Notes: generated by a model not told the origin, from the sequence alone. A stretch of 64,000 bases of DNA from Streptomyces sp. NBC_01231 (GCA_035999765.1 CP108521.1:9796001-9860000); one strand, 5' to 3'; positions 1-8,376 are shown, counted from the first letter of the stretch. Numbers and translations are program-made.

Positions 1-613
1 CGTCCCGATCGCCGTCGGTGCCGCCTTCGCCGCCCAGTACCGGGGCGAGGACAACATCGCCGTGACCTTCTTCGGCGACGGCGCCACCAACATCGGCAGC
101 TTCCACGAGGGTGCCAACATGGCCGCGATCCTGCGGCTGCCGGTCCTGTTCATCTGCGAGAACAACGGCTACGCCGAGTTCACCCCGCAGTCGAAGCACA
201 TGCTGATCACCGACGTCGCCGACCGGGCCGCGTCCTACGGCATGCCCAGCGTGATCGTCGACGGCATGGACGCGCTCGCGGTTCACGAAGCCACCGTCGA
301 GGCCGTCGCACGCGCCCGGGCCGGTGAGGGCCCCATGTTCATCGAGGCCAAGACCTACCGCTACTACGACCACCAGGGCGTCAAGGGACTGCGTCACCCC
401 TACCGCTCGGACGCGGAGGTCGAGGAGTGGAAGGCCCGCGACGCCATCGACCTCCTCGAGGCCCGTGCCCTCGCCGACGGCACCGCCACCCGCGCCGAAC
501 TGGACGACACCTGGCAGCGGACCCGCGACGAGATCGCCGAGGCCATCGCGTACGCGGAGGCAAGCCCGCTGCCCGACATCGCAGACCTGCTCCTCAACGT
601 CTACTCGGGGTGA
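1..613 (+). CDS. 2-oxo acid (acetoin/pyruvate-type) dehydrogenase E1 alpha subunit, 5' partial
   Basis: This is the C-terminal two thirds (about 203 residues) of a thiamine-diphosphate E1 alpha subunit; the start lies before the window and the reading frame begins at base 2. The ThDP-binding motif is visible: GDGATN, then a stretch ending in CENNGYAE. The protein would decarboxylate a 2-oxo acid, or cleave acetoin, and pass the acyl group to the E2 at 1641. Sequence style, including ENNGYAEFTPQ, is closest to acetoin-type E1 alpha, but pyruvate or branched-chain substrates cannot be excluded. The E1 beta gene follows after 5 bases, and together they form an alpha2beta2 E1. Confidence 0.9.
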   Translation, partial: VPIAVGAAFAAQYRGEDNIAVTFFGDGATNIGSFHEGANMAAILRLPVLFICENNGYAEFTPQSKHMLITDVADRAASYGMPSVIVDGMDALAVHEATVEAVARARAGEGPMFIEAKTYRYYDHQGVKGLRHPYRSDAEVEEWKARDAIDLLEARALADGTATRAELDDTWQRTRDEIAEAIAYAEASPLPDIADLLLNVYSG

Positions 614-618
614 CCGCC

Positions 619-1644
619 ATGACCACCGTCTCCGAAGCACCCGCCGTCGCCCCGGACGGCACGGCCCGCAAGCTCACCTACGTCAAAGCCTTCAACGAGG
701 GCCTGGCGCAGGCCATGCGCGAGGACGAGAACGTCTTCGTCGCCGGCGAGGACGTGGCCGGCTACGGCGGCGTCTTCCGCATGTTCGACAACCTGCTCGA
801 CGAGTTCGGCCCGCGCCGCATGATCGACACCCCGATCTCCGAGGCCGCGCTCGTCGGCCTGGGCGTGGGCGCCGCCGCCCGGGGCCTGCGCCCCGTCGTC
901 GACCTGATGTTCATGGACTTCATCGGCGTCTGCCTGGACCAGATCGTGAATCAGGCCGCCAAGATGAAGTACATGTTCGGCGGCTCCGTCTCGGTGCCGC
1001 TCACCATCACCACCGCCTCCGGCGCGGGCCTCGGCGCCGCCGCCCAGCACAGCCAGAGCCTGGAGGCCTGGCTCTGCCACGTGCCCGGCCTCAAGGTCGT
1101 GATGCCGTGCGACGCCTACACCGCCAAGGGTCTGACCGTCTCCGCCATCCGGGACAACAACCCGGTCGTCGTCATGCTCAACAAGGTCCTGCTGGGCAGT
1201 AAGAGCGAGGTGCCCGAGCAGATCTACGGCATCCCGCTCGGCCAGGCCCACACCGCGCGGCAGGGCTCCGACGTCACCGTCATCGCCCTGGGCCGCATGG
1301 TGGGCGAGGCCCTCGCGGCGGCCGAGGAACTGGCTGCCGAGGGCATCGAGGTCGAGGTCATCGACCCCCGCACCGTCCAGCCCCTGGACACCGAGACGAT
1401 GATCGCCTCCGCGCGCCGCACCAACCGCGTCCTCGTCGTGCACGAGGCCGTCACCTTCGGCGGGCTCGGCGCGGAGATCGCCGCCCAGATCCAGGACGCG
1501 GCCTTCGACCACCTGGACGCGCCGGTCCTGCGCATCGGCGCCCCCTTCTCCCCGGTGCCGTTCTCGCCGGTCCTGGAGAAGGCCTACGTGCCCGACCAGG
1601 CCCGCATCGTGCAGGGCTGCCGTCGTCTCCTCGAAAGGTCGTGA
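619..1644 (+). CDS. 2-oxo acid (acetoin/pyruvate-type) dehydrogenase E1 beta subunit
   Basis: The 341-residue product has the transketolase pyrimidine-binding domain (about 20-195) and the C-terminal transketolase domain (about 215-335). Signatures include EDVAGYGGVFR, DTPISE, SGAGLGAAAQHSQSLEAW and HEAVTFGGLGAEIA. The ATG at 619 is used because it follows the E1 alpha stop by 5 bases and gives the usual family N-terminus; an open extension upstream overlaps E1 alpha and has no E1 homology. The gene ends in a GTGA overlap with the E2 gene, so the three are translationally coupled. No E3 (lipoamide dehydrogenase) gene is seen here, so E3 must be upstream or elsewhere. Confidence 0.93.
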   Translation: MTTVSEAPAVAPDGTARKLTYVKAFNEGLAQAMREDENVFVAGEDVAGYGGVFRMFDNLLDEFGPRRMIDTPISEAALVGLGVGAAARGLRPVVDLMFMDFIGVCLDQIVNQAAKMKYMFGGSVSVPLTITTASGAGLGAAAQHSQSLEAWLCHVPGLKVVMPCDAYTAKGLTVSAIRDNNPVVVMLNKVLLGSKSEVPEQIYGIPLGQAHTARQGSDVTVIALGRMVGEALAAAEELAAEGIEVEVIDPRTVQPLDTETMIASARRTNRVLVVHEAVTFGGLGAEIAAQIQDAAFDHLDAPVLRIGAPFSPVPFSPVLEKAYVPDQARIVQGCRRLLERS

Positions 1645-3176
1645 CCGACGTGGCGGTCGAAGTTCTGCTGCCGAAGATCGGCCTGACCATGCAGGAAGGC
1701 ACGATCGACGAATGGCTCGTGCCGACCGGTGCCACCGTCGCGGAGGGTGACGCACTGCTGCGGCTGGCCACCGACAAGGTGGACGTGGATGTCGAGGCGG
1801 AGGCCGGGGGAGTGTTCCACCCCGTCGTCCTGGCCGGGGCGACCGTCCCGGCGGGGGCGCTCATCGGCTGGCTGCTGGCCGAAGGCGAGCAGCCGCCGGG
1901 CCCGGGGGGTACGCCGATGCCCGCCGGGTCCGGGTCGCTCGGCGCGGACGCGGCGCCGGCCGCGGGGGGCGTTCCTTCCGCGGCGCCATCGCCCCACGGC
2001 GGCGGCACAGCCGGGCTCAACGGCACCGCTGGGCTCAATGACGCGACGGGGCACAACGGTGCGACGGGGCTCAATGGCGCGACGGGGCTCAACGGTGCGA
2101 CGGGGCTCAACGGCGCAACCGGGTCCCATGGCCCGGGGGGTCGTCTCCTGGCCTCGCCGAACGCCCGGCGGGTCGCCGCCGACACCGGCGTCGACCTCAC
2201 CGCCGTACGCGGCACCGGGCCTGGCGGCCGGATCGTCTCCGAGGACGTGGAGGAGTACCTGCTCATCCCGGCGCCACAGCCTCCCGCCGCCTTGCCGGCC
2301 GACTCGGTGACCCCCGTCTCGCCCCTGGTTCGCAGGGTGGCGAAGGAGCGTGGCATCGACTTGGCCGACGTACGCGGCACGGGGGTGGGCGGCCGGATCC
2401 GGCGGGCCGATCTCGACGCCGCCACCCCGACGGCCACACCGGCGCCGACTCCGGCGAAGGCCCGCCGGGCCACGGCGTCGCCCCAGCCCGGGGACGTCAT
2501 CCCGCTCACCGGGATGCGTGGCGCCATCGCCCGCCGGATGCACGCCAGCCTCCAGGAGATGGCGCAGCTGACGCACGGCTACGAGGTGCGGATGGATGCC
2601 GTCGTGGCGCTGCGGGCCCAGTTGAAGCAGGAATGGGCCGACAGTGATCTGCCGGTGCCCAGCCTCAACGACTTCCTCATGAAGGCCGCCGCACTGGCCC
2701 TGCGCGACCACCCGCTGCTCAACGCGGAGGTGACCGAGGACGGCGTGCGCCTGTACGAGGGCATCCATGTCGGGTTCGCCGTCGCGGTGCCGAACGGCCT
2801 GCTCGTCCCCGTGATCGAGGACGCGGCGGACCTGCGGCTGCCCGAAATCGCCTCCCGGTCAAGGGAGTTGGCAGACCAGGCCCGATCCGGCCGGATCTCC
2901 CCGGCGCTACTGGAGGGGGCCACGTTCACCGTCACCTCGCTGGGCGGGTACGGCGTCGACTTCTTCACCCCCGTGATCAACCCCGGCAACGTCGCCATCC
3001 TCGGCGTGGGAAGGCTCAGGGACGGCGTCGACTGGGTGGACGAACAACCGCGGCGGACCCAGGTGCTCACCCTGAGCCTCACCTTCGACCACCGCGCCGT
3101 GGACGGGGCGCCGGCGGCCGAATACCTGCGCACACTCGGTGAGCTGCTGCGCAAACCCCTGCGGCTGCTGGTCTGA
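1641..3176 (+). CDS. dihydrolipoamide acyltransferase E2 with two peripheral-subunit-binding domains
   Basis: The 511-residue product carries an N-terminal lipoyl domain (1-82) with the lipoylated lysine in TDKVDVD (Lys46). A Gly/Ala/Asn linker of hexapeptide repeats follows (about 125-165). Then come two E3/E1-binding domains, each with the RxTGxGGRI pattern (about 170-207 and 225-260), and the catalytic acyltransferase domain (about 280-511) with the active-site DHRAVDG (His484). Most bacterial E2 proteins have one binding domain, so two are unusual. The GTG start overlaps the E1 beta stop. A strong hairpin 27 bases after the stop closes the operon. Substrate class follows that of the E1 genes. 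Confidence 0.93.
   Translation: MTDVAVEVLLPKIGLTMQEGTIDEWLVPTGATVAEGDALLRLATDKVDVDVEAEAGGVFHPVVLAGATVPAGALIGWLLAEGEQPPGPGGTPMPAGSGSLGADAAPAAGGVPSAAPSPHGGGTAGLNGTAGLNDATGHNGATGLNGATGLNGATGLNGATGSHGPGGRLLASPNARRVAADTGVDLTAVRGTGPGGRIVSEDVEEYLLIPAPQPPAALPADSVTPVSPLVRRVAKERGIDLADVRGTGVGGRIRRADLDAATPTATPAPTPAKARRATASPQPGDVIPLTGMRGAIARRMHASLQEMAQLTHGYEVRMDAVVALRAQLKQEWADSDLPVPSLNDFLMKAAALALRDHPLLNAEVTEDGVRLYEGIHVGFAVAVPNGLLVPVIEDAADLRLPEIASRSRELADQARSGRISPALLEGATFTVTSLGGYGVDFFTPVINPGNVAILGVGRLRDGVDWVDEQPRRTQVLTLSLTFDHRAVDGAPAAEYLRTLGELLRKPLRLLV
2013..2120 (+). repeat. six tandem 18-bp units coding the E2 linker
   Basis: Six in-frame 18-base units (2013-2030, 2031-2048, 2049-2066, 2067-2084, 2085-2102, 2103-2120) each begin with GGG and encode GLNGTA, GLNDAT, GHNGAT and three GLNGAT. 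They form part of the flexible linker between the lipoyl and binding domains. The high nucleotide identity between units suggests copy number can change by slippage or recombination without breaking frame. Confidence 0.9.
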
Positions 3177-3202
3177 CCACCTCCGCCCCGCCCCGCCCCG
3201 CT

Positions 3203-3237
3203 CCCGTCGGCCGTCACCACCTCATGCGGCCGACGGG
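3203..3237 (+). terminator. hairpin terminator after the E1-E2 operon
   Basis: A perfect 11-bp inverted repeat (CCCGTCGGCCG at 3203-3213 and its complement at 3227-3237) with a 13-base loop lies 27 bases after the E2 stop. There is no U-run, as is common in Streptomyces. It sits between convergent genes, E2 on plus and TetR on minus, so it may work both ways. Confidence 0.65.
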
Positions 3238-3315
3238 CGTGGCCCCTGGCTCGAGCAGCCGACAGGGGGCCACTGCGCGAGCCCGCTGCTCAAGTCAGCT
3301 GCTCGCGTCTGCCGC

Positions 3316-3933
3316 TCAGGTCCGCTGCTCTGTCGCCGGATCCGCGATCCGCTCGGCGAGCCGGCCGACCTCGTGGATGAAGGAACGGTGCCCGAGGGAC
3401 CGGTAGACATCGTCCCCCCGCACCTGCGAGACCGCCGCGGTTTCGAGCAGCGCCAGCACCCCCAGGCCGATCACGGCCGCCTCCGCGTCCGTGACCGGTT
3501 CGCGGCCCTTGCGCACCAGTCGTACCAGTTCGTCCAGCAACTGCGTGCGGATCTCCTGGCGCAGGGCCTCCGCCTCCTGGCTCATGCCGGCCGAGGACAC
3601 GAAGAAGACGGTCGCGGCGGACCGGTGTTCGCCCAGCCAGACCACCAGCGCCGTGACCGTCGGACCGATCTCCGAACCCGACCGGTGCCCCACCATGAGC
3701 GTCTCCAACTGCTCGCGCAGCGCGTCGGCGAACACCCGCATGCCTTCCACCAGGACCTGGTCCTTGGAGGAGAAGTGGTAGTACACCGCGGCCGACGTCA
3801 TCTCCGCCCGTGCCGCGATGTCGGCCACCGTCACCTCGTCCGGAGGCTGGGTGGCGAAGAGCTCCGTGGCTGCCTCGATCACCCACTGCCTGCGCGAGGG
3901 GCGGTGAGCTGCGCGGGTCCCGGATGTAGTCAT
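3316..3933 (-). CDS. TetR/AcrR family transcriptional regulator
   Basis: The 205-residue product has a TetR N-terminal DNA-binding domain (about 12-60) with the helix-turn-helix TVADIAARAEMTSAAVYYHF; the C-terminal ligand domain is not assignable. The ATG at 3933 was chosen over an open extension of 13 residues because it gives the typical TetR N-terminus. No ribosome-binding site precedes it. A CATACT hexamer lies 7 bases upstream, so a leaderless mRNA is possible. It is divergent from a second TetR gene at 4076, and the two share an identical AHRPSRRQ stretch just before the HTH. A role in controlling the adjacent CoA-thioester genes is inference. Confidence 0.88.
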   Translation of the reverse strand: MTTSGTRAAHRPSRRQWVIEAATELFATQPPDEVTVADIAARAEMTSAAVYYHFSSKDQVLVEGMRVFADALREQLETLMVGHRSGSEIGPTVTALVVWLGEHRSAATVFFVSSAGMSQEAEALRQEIRTQLLDELVRLVRKGREPVTDAEAAVIGLGVLALLETAAVSQVRGDDVYRSLGHRSFIHEVGRLAERIADPATEQRT

Positions 3934-4075
3934 GATGTCAAGTATGCCGTGACCTTCGTGCTCCAGAGCCACGCGGTACCAGGGTTTACGGGCTCGACCT
4001 GCGGGAGTAACTGGATAACATGGTCAGTACGCCGGGGCGCACGGGCACCGGTCGCGGCAACCGCCAGGGAGCGTG
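3934..4075. promoter_or_regulatory. divergent promoter region between two TetR genes
   Basis: These 142 bases separate two divergently read TetR genes and must hold both promoters. Visible elements are a CATACT hexamer 7 bases before the minus-strand ATG, a GGTACC palindrome at 3975-3980, an AGTAACTGGATAACATGG stretch that could supply a plus-strand -10 (GATAAC), and an AGGGAG ribosome-binding site just before 4076. I cannot define an operator with confidence. Confidence 0.45.
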
Positions 4076-4735
4076 ATGGCCACCACCACGAACGGCAAGC
4101 AGCCCGCCCACCGACCTTCGCGACGTCAGCACATCATCAGCGCGGCCGTCCGGGTGTTCGGCCGCAACGGTTTCGCGGAGACCAGTGTGCAGGACATCGC
4201 GGACGAGGCCCAGGTGGTGCCCACGGCCGTCTACTACCACTTCGCGGGCAAGGAGGAGTTGCTCGAACTCGCCATGCGGCGCGTCTTCGACCAGTTGAAC
4301 ACGGTCGTGGAGACCGCCCGGCCGGACACCGAGCCGGGTGACGCCGAGGGCCTGGTGCGAGTCATCGACGCGGTGTGGGACTGGGTGGAGAAGAACCCGG
4401 ACGAAGCCCGCCTCTACCAGGTCCAGATCGCCTCCGCCAACGGCAACATCAAGCTGCTGCGCGACGAGTTCGAGCAGCGGCACATCCAGCGCGCGTACGA
4501 CTACCTGCCCGAGAGCACCACCCGCGGACCTCGGGCGGCCAAGGCACGGCACGCGTCGCAGGCGCTCGCGGTCCGCACGCTGATCAGTACGACCATCCTG
4601 GTGACCGCGCTGCGGGCGGAGGGCGGACCCCTGTCGCAGCTGCCGTCCCGGTCCGTGCAGGAGGCCGTCAGGTCCCTGGCCCTGCGCATCGTCGGCGCCG
4701 ACCAGAGGACCGAGTCCGCCGCCACGACGGCCTGA
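4076..4735 (+). CDS. TetR/AcrR family transcriptional regulator
   Basis: The product is about 219 residues with a TetR HTH (SVQDIADEAQVVPTAVYYHF, about 35-55) and a C-terminal region resembling TetR regulators of fatty-acid and aromatic-acyl-CoA genes. A GTG at 4073 and an ATG at 4076 are both possible; the ATG has the better spacing from AGGGAG. It converges on the SDR gene at 4776, with a short tandem repeat between the stops. Ligand and targets are unknown; acyl-CoA sensing is inferred from the neighbouring catabolic genes. Confidence 0.88.
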   Translation: MATTTNGKQPAHRPSRRQHIISAAVRVFGRNGFAETSVQDIADEAQVVPTAVYYHFAGKEELLELAMRRVFDQLNTVVETARPDTEPGDAEGLVRVIDAVWDWVEKNPDEARLYQVQIASANGNIKLLRDEFEQRHIQRAYDYLPESTTRGPRAAKARHASQALAVRTLISTTILVTALRAEGGPLSQLPSRSVQEAVRSLALRIVGADQRTESAATTA

Positions 4736-4740
4736 GAGAG

Positions 4741-4770
4741 CGGGCGTCCGGGAAACGGGCGTCCGGGAAA
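4741..4770. repeat. perfect 15-bp tandem duplication between convergent genes
   Basis: The 15-base unit CGGGCGTCCGGGAAA occurs twice head to tail, filling most of the 40-base gap between the TetR and SDR stop codons. No hairpin was identified, so its role is unknown. Confidence 0.85.
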
Positions 4771-4775
4771 CCGGT

Positions 4776-5486
4776 TCACCAGGGCAGCGGTCCGCGCTCC
4801 GCGAACAACCCGCCCGTCGTCGCGTCGCCCTCGGGAAGGGTGGCCAGCCAGACGGGTGTGTCCGCGCCCTCCTCCGGCCCGCGCGGGGCGGAGGCGCCGC
4901 CCATGCCGCTGCGGGTCCAGCCGGGGTCGGCCGCGTTGACCAGGACGCCCGTGCCCGCCAGTTCACCCGCGAGCATCCGGGTCAGGGCGTTGAGGGCGGT
5001 CTTGGAGACGCGGTAGGCCGGATGCCGACCGGAGTCCATCAGCGCCAGCGAGCCGTACGAGCTGGTGAGGTTGACCACCCGCCCGTACCCGGCCCGCACC
5101 ATGCCCGGGACGACGGCCTCGGCCATGCGCCAGGCGCCCACGAGATTGATGTCCAAGGTGGCGCGCAGGACCTCCTCGTCGAGGTGCGGGGGCCGCAGAT
5201 CGCCGTCCAGGGACACGCCCGCGTTGTTCACCAGTACGTCGATCCCGCTCCCGCCACCGATCAGATCCTCGGCCTCCCGCACCGCTGTGGAGACACTGAG
5301 CGCGGAACCCACGTCGAGGGCGAGCGGCAGCGCCGCGGGCCCGATGGCGCGGCACACCTCCTCGGCCGCCTCCCGCTTCCGCGCCCCGACCAGAACCCGC
5401 ATCCCCCGCTCGGCGAGTTGGCGGCAGATCTCGACGCCGATTCCGCGCGCGCCGCCGGTGACCAGGGCGGTCCTGACCTCGCTCAT
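4776..5486 (-). CDS. SDR family NAD(P)-dependent oxidoreductase
   Basis: The 236-residue product is a classical short-chain dehydrogenase. It has the TGGARGIG cofactor motif (about 10-17), NNAGVS, a catalytic serine in the LTSSYGS region and YRVSK (Tyr-x3-Lys). It would oxidise a hydroxyl or reduce a ketone, probably on a CoA thioester given its place at the end of the leftward thiolase/DUF35/ACAD run. The gap from the thiolase-like gene is 57 bases, so co-transcription is likely. The substrate cannot be read from sequence. Confidence 0.88.
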   Translation of the reverse strand: MSEVRTALVTGGARGIGVEICRQLAERGMRVLVGARKREAAEEVCRAIGPAALPLALDVGSALSVSTAVREAEDLIGGGSGIDVLVNNAGVSLDGDLRPPHLDEEVLRATLDINLVGAWRMAEAVVPGMVRAGYGRVVNLTSSYGSLALMDSGRHPAYRVSKTALNALTRMLAGELAGTGVLVNAADPGWTRSGMGGASAPRGPEEGADTPVWLATLPEGDATTGGLFAERGPLPW

Positions 5487-5543
5487 GACAGCTCTCCTCG
5501 GTTCTCTGCTGGGCCGCCGGCCGGCGGGCGCGGGCCCGGCCGG

Positions 5544-6698
5544 TCAGACCGTCAGCACCGCGCACGCGCTGATCCCGGGCGCCCCGTACACATGCGTGAA
5601 GCCCACCCGGGGACCGCCCGGCACCTGCACTCCCGGGGCGCGGCCCTGCAACTGCCGTACGACCTCGTGGAACTGGCGCAGCCCCGAGGCGCCGACCGGC
5701 TCCCCTCCGGCCAGGCACCCGCCGTCGGTGTTGACCGGGATCCGGCCCGTGACCTCGGTGTCTCCCGCGGCCAGCAGTTCCTCCTGCTCGCCGTGCCCGC
5801 ACAGCCCCGTCTCCGCCAGGTGGATCAACTCCGAGCCGCTGTCGGTGTCCTGCAACTGGGCCACCCGCACATCCGCGGGCCGCAGACCGGCCCCGCGGAA
5901 GACCGCCTCCGCCGCGTCCACGCTCGGGCTGCGGTGCGGTCCCGGCGGCAGCCAGGGTGCGAACACCTCGAACGAGCCGAACCGTCTGGTCCGGAAGGCC
6001 AGCGACGCCAGCCTGACCGGCCGTTCACACAGGTCGAAAGCGCGATCGCCGCGCGCCAGCACCAGCGCGGCCGCGCCCTGCCCCGGCGAACAGAACATGT
6101 ACTGCGTGAGGGGTGGGCTCACCTCGGGGGAGTCGAGGATCTCCTCCTCCGTCAACTCCTTGCGTCGCCAGGCCAGGGGATGACGGGCGCCGTTGCGGAA
6201 GGCGCGCGCGGCCACCGTCGCCAACGCCTGCTCCGGTATTCCGTGCTCGTGCAGATAGCGCTGCGTCTTGAGAGCGAAGAACTGGGTCGTCAGCATCATC
6301 CCGGTCTCCGCGTACCAGTCCCCGAGACCGTAGCGGGCCGCGGAGACGTGGAACGCGCCCCGCTCGTGCTTGTCGAACCCCACGGCCAGACCCACCGACG
6401 CCTCGCCGGCCCGCAGCGCGTTGGCCACCGCGAGCACCGTCGAGGTCCCGGTGGCGCAGCCGTTCTGCACATTGACGAACGGCACACCGGTCAGCCCCAG
6501 TCGGCCCACCAGCGTGTCGGGTTTGCCGGACACGTCGGAGCCGCCCGCCGCGTAACCGATGTCCTCCCAGGCGACGCCGGCGTCGGTCAGCGCCTCGCGT
6601 ACCGCGCGTACGGCCATGTCCATGCCGGTGACGGACTCGTCGCGGCCGAAGGGGTGCATCCCGCATCCGACCACGTAGATCTCGTCGGCCCCGCTCAT
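5544..6698 (-). CDS. thiolase-fold lipid-transfer protein (Ltp/SCP-x type)
   Basis: The 384-residue product has the thiolase fold, with the nucleophile-loop cysteine in QNGCATGTS (Cys81). The usual catalytic GHPxGxxG reads GEPVGASG here, with His replaced by Glu. The terminal CxGG loop is also absent, and the protein ends in ISACAVLTV. Loss of both suggests it is not a Claisen thiolase. Such proteins, paired with DUF35 partners as in Ltp2-ChsH2, act as retro-aldolases in steroid side-chain breakdown. The gene overlaps the DUF35 gene by 4 bases, as expected for a complex. A paralogous pair lies at 47347-48935. Confidence 0.85.
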   Translation of the reverse strand: MSGADEIYVVGCGMHPFGRDESVTGMDMAVRAVREALTDAGVAWEDIGYAAGGSDVSGKPDTLVGRLGLTGVPFVNVQNGCATGTSTVLAVANALRAGEASVGLAVGFDKHERGAFHVSAARYGLGDWYAETGMMLTTQFFALKTQRYLHEHGIPEQALATVAARAFRNGARHPLAWRRKELTEEEILDSPEVSPPLTQYMFCSPGQGAAALVLARGDRAFDLCERPVRLASLAFRTRRFGSFEVFAPWLPPGPHRSPSVDAAEAVFRGAGLRPADVRVAQLQDTDSGSELIHLAETGLCGHGEQEELLAAGDTEVTGRIPVNTDGGCLAGGEPVGASGLRQFHEVVRQLQGRAPGVQVPGGPRVGFTHVYGAPGISACAVLTV

Positions 6699-7114
6699 CG
6701 CTGTCCCTCCGTGTCCGGACCGAACGCGAAGGTCACTACGTCGGTGCCGTCCTCGTCCCGGTACGCGGGCACCGTGGTGAGCCGGACCGGAAGTCCGATC
6801 CGGATGTCCGGCCGGGAGACGGCCAGGCGCGCCTCGACCAGCACCTCACCGAGGTCCACATAGCCCACGTGATACGGCTGGTAGCCGTCGGCCGGTGCCC
6901 GGTACGGCGGCTTGGGCTCGAACGCCTGCCGCGTCCACGACCACACCCGCCCGCGCACCGGCAGCGGGTGCCCGGACATGGTCCCGTCCGAGCACCTCGG
7001 GCACGAGTCCTGGCGGGGGAAGACGACGGTGCCGCACCCCGCGCAGCGGGCCCCCACGAGACGCGGCGGATCCACGCCGGCGAACAGGCCTTCGTCGATG
7101 AGTCTGGTGGTCAT
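6695..7114 (-). CDS. DUF35 OB-fold/rubredoxin-like Zn-ribbon protein
   Basis: The 139-residue product has an N-terminal zinc ribbon (Cys24, Cys27, Cys38, Cys41 in CAGC and CPRC) followed by a DUF35 OB-fold (about 55-135). DUF35 proteins bind acyl-CoA and partner thiolase-fold Ltp proteins, serving as hydratase-aldolase adaptors. The ATG at 7114 gives the usual family N-terminus; longer in-frame extensions run into low-complexity translation. It sits between an ACAD and the thiolase-fold gene it overlaps, so a complex with that product is the likely role. Confidence 0.87.
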   Translation of the reverse strand: MTTRLIDEGLFAGVDPPRLVGARCAGCGTVVFPRQDSCPRCSDGTMSGHPLPVRGRVWSWTRQAFEPKPPYRAPADGYQPYHVGYVDLGEVLVEARLAVSRPDIRIGLPVRLTTVPAYRDEDGTDVVTFAFGPDTEGQR

Positions 7115-7203
7115 GCTTCGTCCTGTCTCTTGCCGGCTCTTGCTCTCTCTTTCCGGCTGTGGACTCTTTCCGGCTACGGACTCGTGCCGGTGTCGGCACC
7201 GGG

Positions 7204-8376
7204 CTACCAGCCCAGCAGTCCGGCGAGCCGTTCCCGGTGGTGCGCGGCACCGCCCAGCAGTACGGCGTCGGACTGCGCGCGCCGGAAGTACAGGTGCGCG
7301 TCGTGCTCCCAGGTGAAGCCCATGCCGCCGTGCAACTGCACGCACTCCGCGGCGACGGATGTGAACGCCTCGCCGCACCAGGACTGAGCCACCGCCGCGG
7401 CTTCGGCGAGCGCCTGCGGGGACCCGGCCGCGCGGACCGCGCGCACCACCGCGGACCGCGCCGACTCGACCTGGAGCAGCATGTCCGCGCAGGTGTGCTT
7501 GACGGCCTGGAAGCTGCCGATCGCCCGGCCGAACTGCGTACGGTCCCGTACGTGCGCCACCGTCAGGTCCAGGGCCGCCTGCGCACCGCCGAGTTGCTCG
7601 GCGGCCAGCGCCACCGAGGCGGTGTCCAGGGCGCGGGTGACGACCTCCGTCCCCTCGCCTCCGGCGGTCAGCGCACGGGCCCGGGCACCGGAGAACGTGA
7701 CGACCGCCTGGCCGCGGCTGAGATCCAGTGTGGGCACCCGGCGGACGGTCACGCCGGGCTCGCGCGGGTCGGCGAGAAAGAGGTCCACACCGTCCGGGCC
7801 GGTGGCCGCGACCACCAGGGCCTCGGCGTCGGCCCCGTCCAGTACGAACGGCGCGGTGCCGTCGAGGACCGCGTCGCCGCCCCGCCAGGTGACGCCCACG
7901 GGTACGGCCTCAGACCGCCACACCCCGTCGGGCGCGACCACCGCGAGCGCGTGCACCCGGCCGTTCGCCAGCTCCGCCAGCGGCTTCGCGGCGGTACCGC
8001 AGCCGGCCAGCACCTGCCCGGCCAGCACGGTGGAGGACAGCAGAGGCACCGGTGCCAGCGTCCTGCCGAGTTCCTCACACACCACGGCGATCTCCGCGAG
8101 GCCGCCGATGCCGCCCACGGACTCCGGCAGCCCGAGAGCCGCGAGGCCCACCTGCCGGCCGAGGGTGTCCCACAGGCCGGCGTCCATACCGGGGCACTGC
8201 TCGTCGAGGCGTCGTACGGCCGCGATGCCGCCCGCGTCCGCGCACACCGATCGCACGGTCTCGCGCAGATCCTCCAGTTCGGCCGCGGTGGCTTCGGAGG
8301 CCGCGGAGGCCGCGGTGGCTTCGGACGCCCCGGGCATCTCGGTCGCTCCGCCGGCGCGGTCGGTCACCGTGGTCAT
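7204..8376 (-). CDS. acyl-CoA dehydrogenase, non-catalytic (beta-type) subunit-like
   Basis: The 390-residue product is an ACAD-fold flavoprotein. Its C-terminus reads HLYFRRAQSDAVLLGG, where catalytic ACADs carry a YEGTS- or GGTEE-like motif. This resembles the second subunit of heterotetrameric steroid-type ACADs (FadE28/29, ChsE pairs) and the product at 50210. It has a Gly/Ala-rich N-terminal leader of about 40 residues. The ATG at 8376 overlaps the stop of the PPDK-like gene (ATGA). No alpha-type partner is adjacent on this strand; the ACAD at 12852 is one possible partner. Confidence 0.85.
   Translation of the reverse strand: MTTVTDRAGGATEMPGASEATAASAASEATAAELEDLRETVRSVCADAGGIAAVRRLDEQCPGMDAGLWDTLGRQVGLAALGLPESVGGIGGLAEIAVVCEELGRTLAPVPLLSSTVLAGQVLAGCGTAAKPLAELANGRVHALAVVAPDGVWRSEAVPVGVTWRGGDAVLDGTAPFVLDGADAEALVVAATGPDGVDLFLADPREPGVTVRRVPTLDLSRGQAVVTFSGARARALTAGGEGTEVVTRALDTASVALAAEQLGGAQAALDLTVAHVRDRTQFGRAIGSFQAVKHTCADMLLQVESARSAVVRAVRAAGSPQALAEAAAVAQSWCGEAFTSVAAECVQLHGGMGFTWEHDAHLYFRRAQSDAVLLGGAAHHRERLAGLLGW

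Noticed and set aside
5022..6863. A 613-codon plus-strand open frame opposite the SDR, thiolase-fold and DUF35 genes
   Set aside because: It crosses three real minus-strand genes and their junctions and has no domain.
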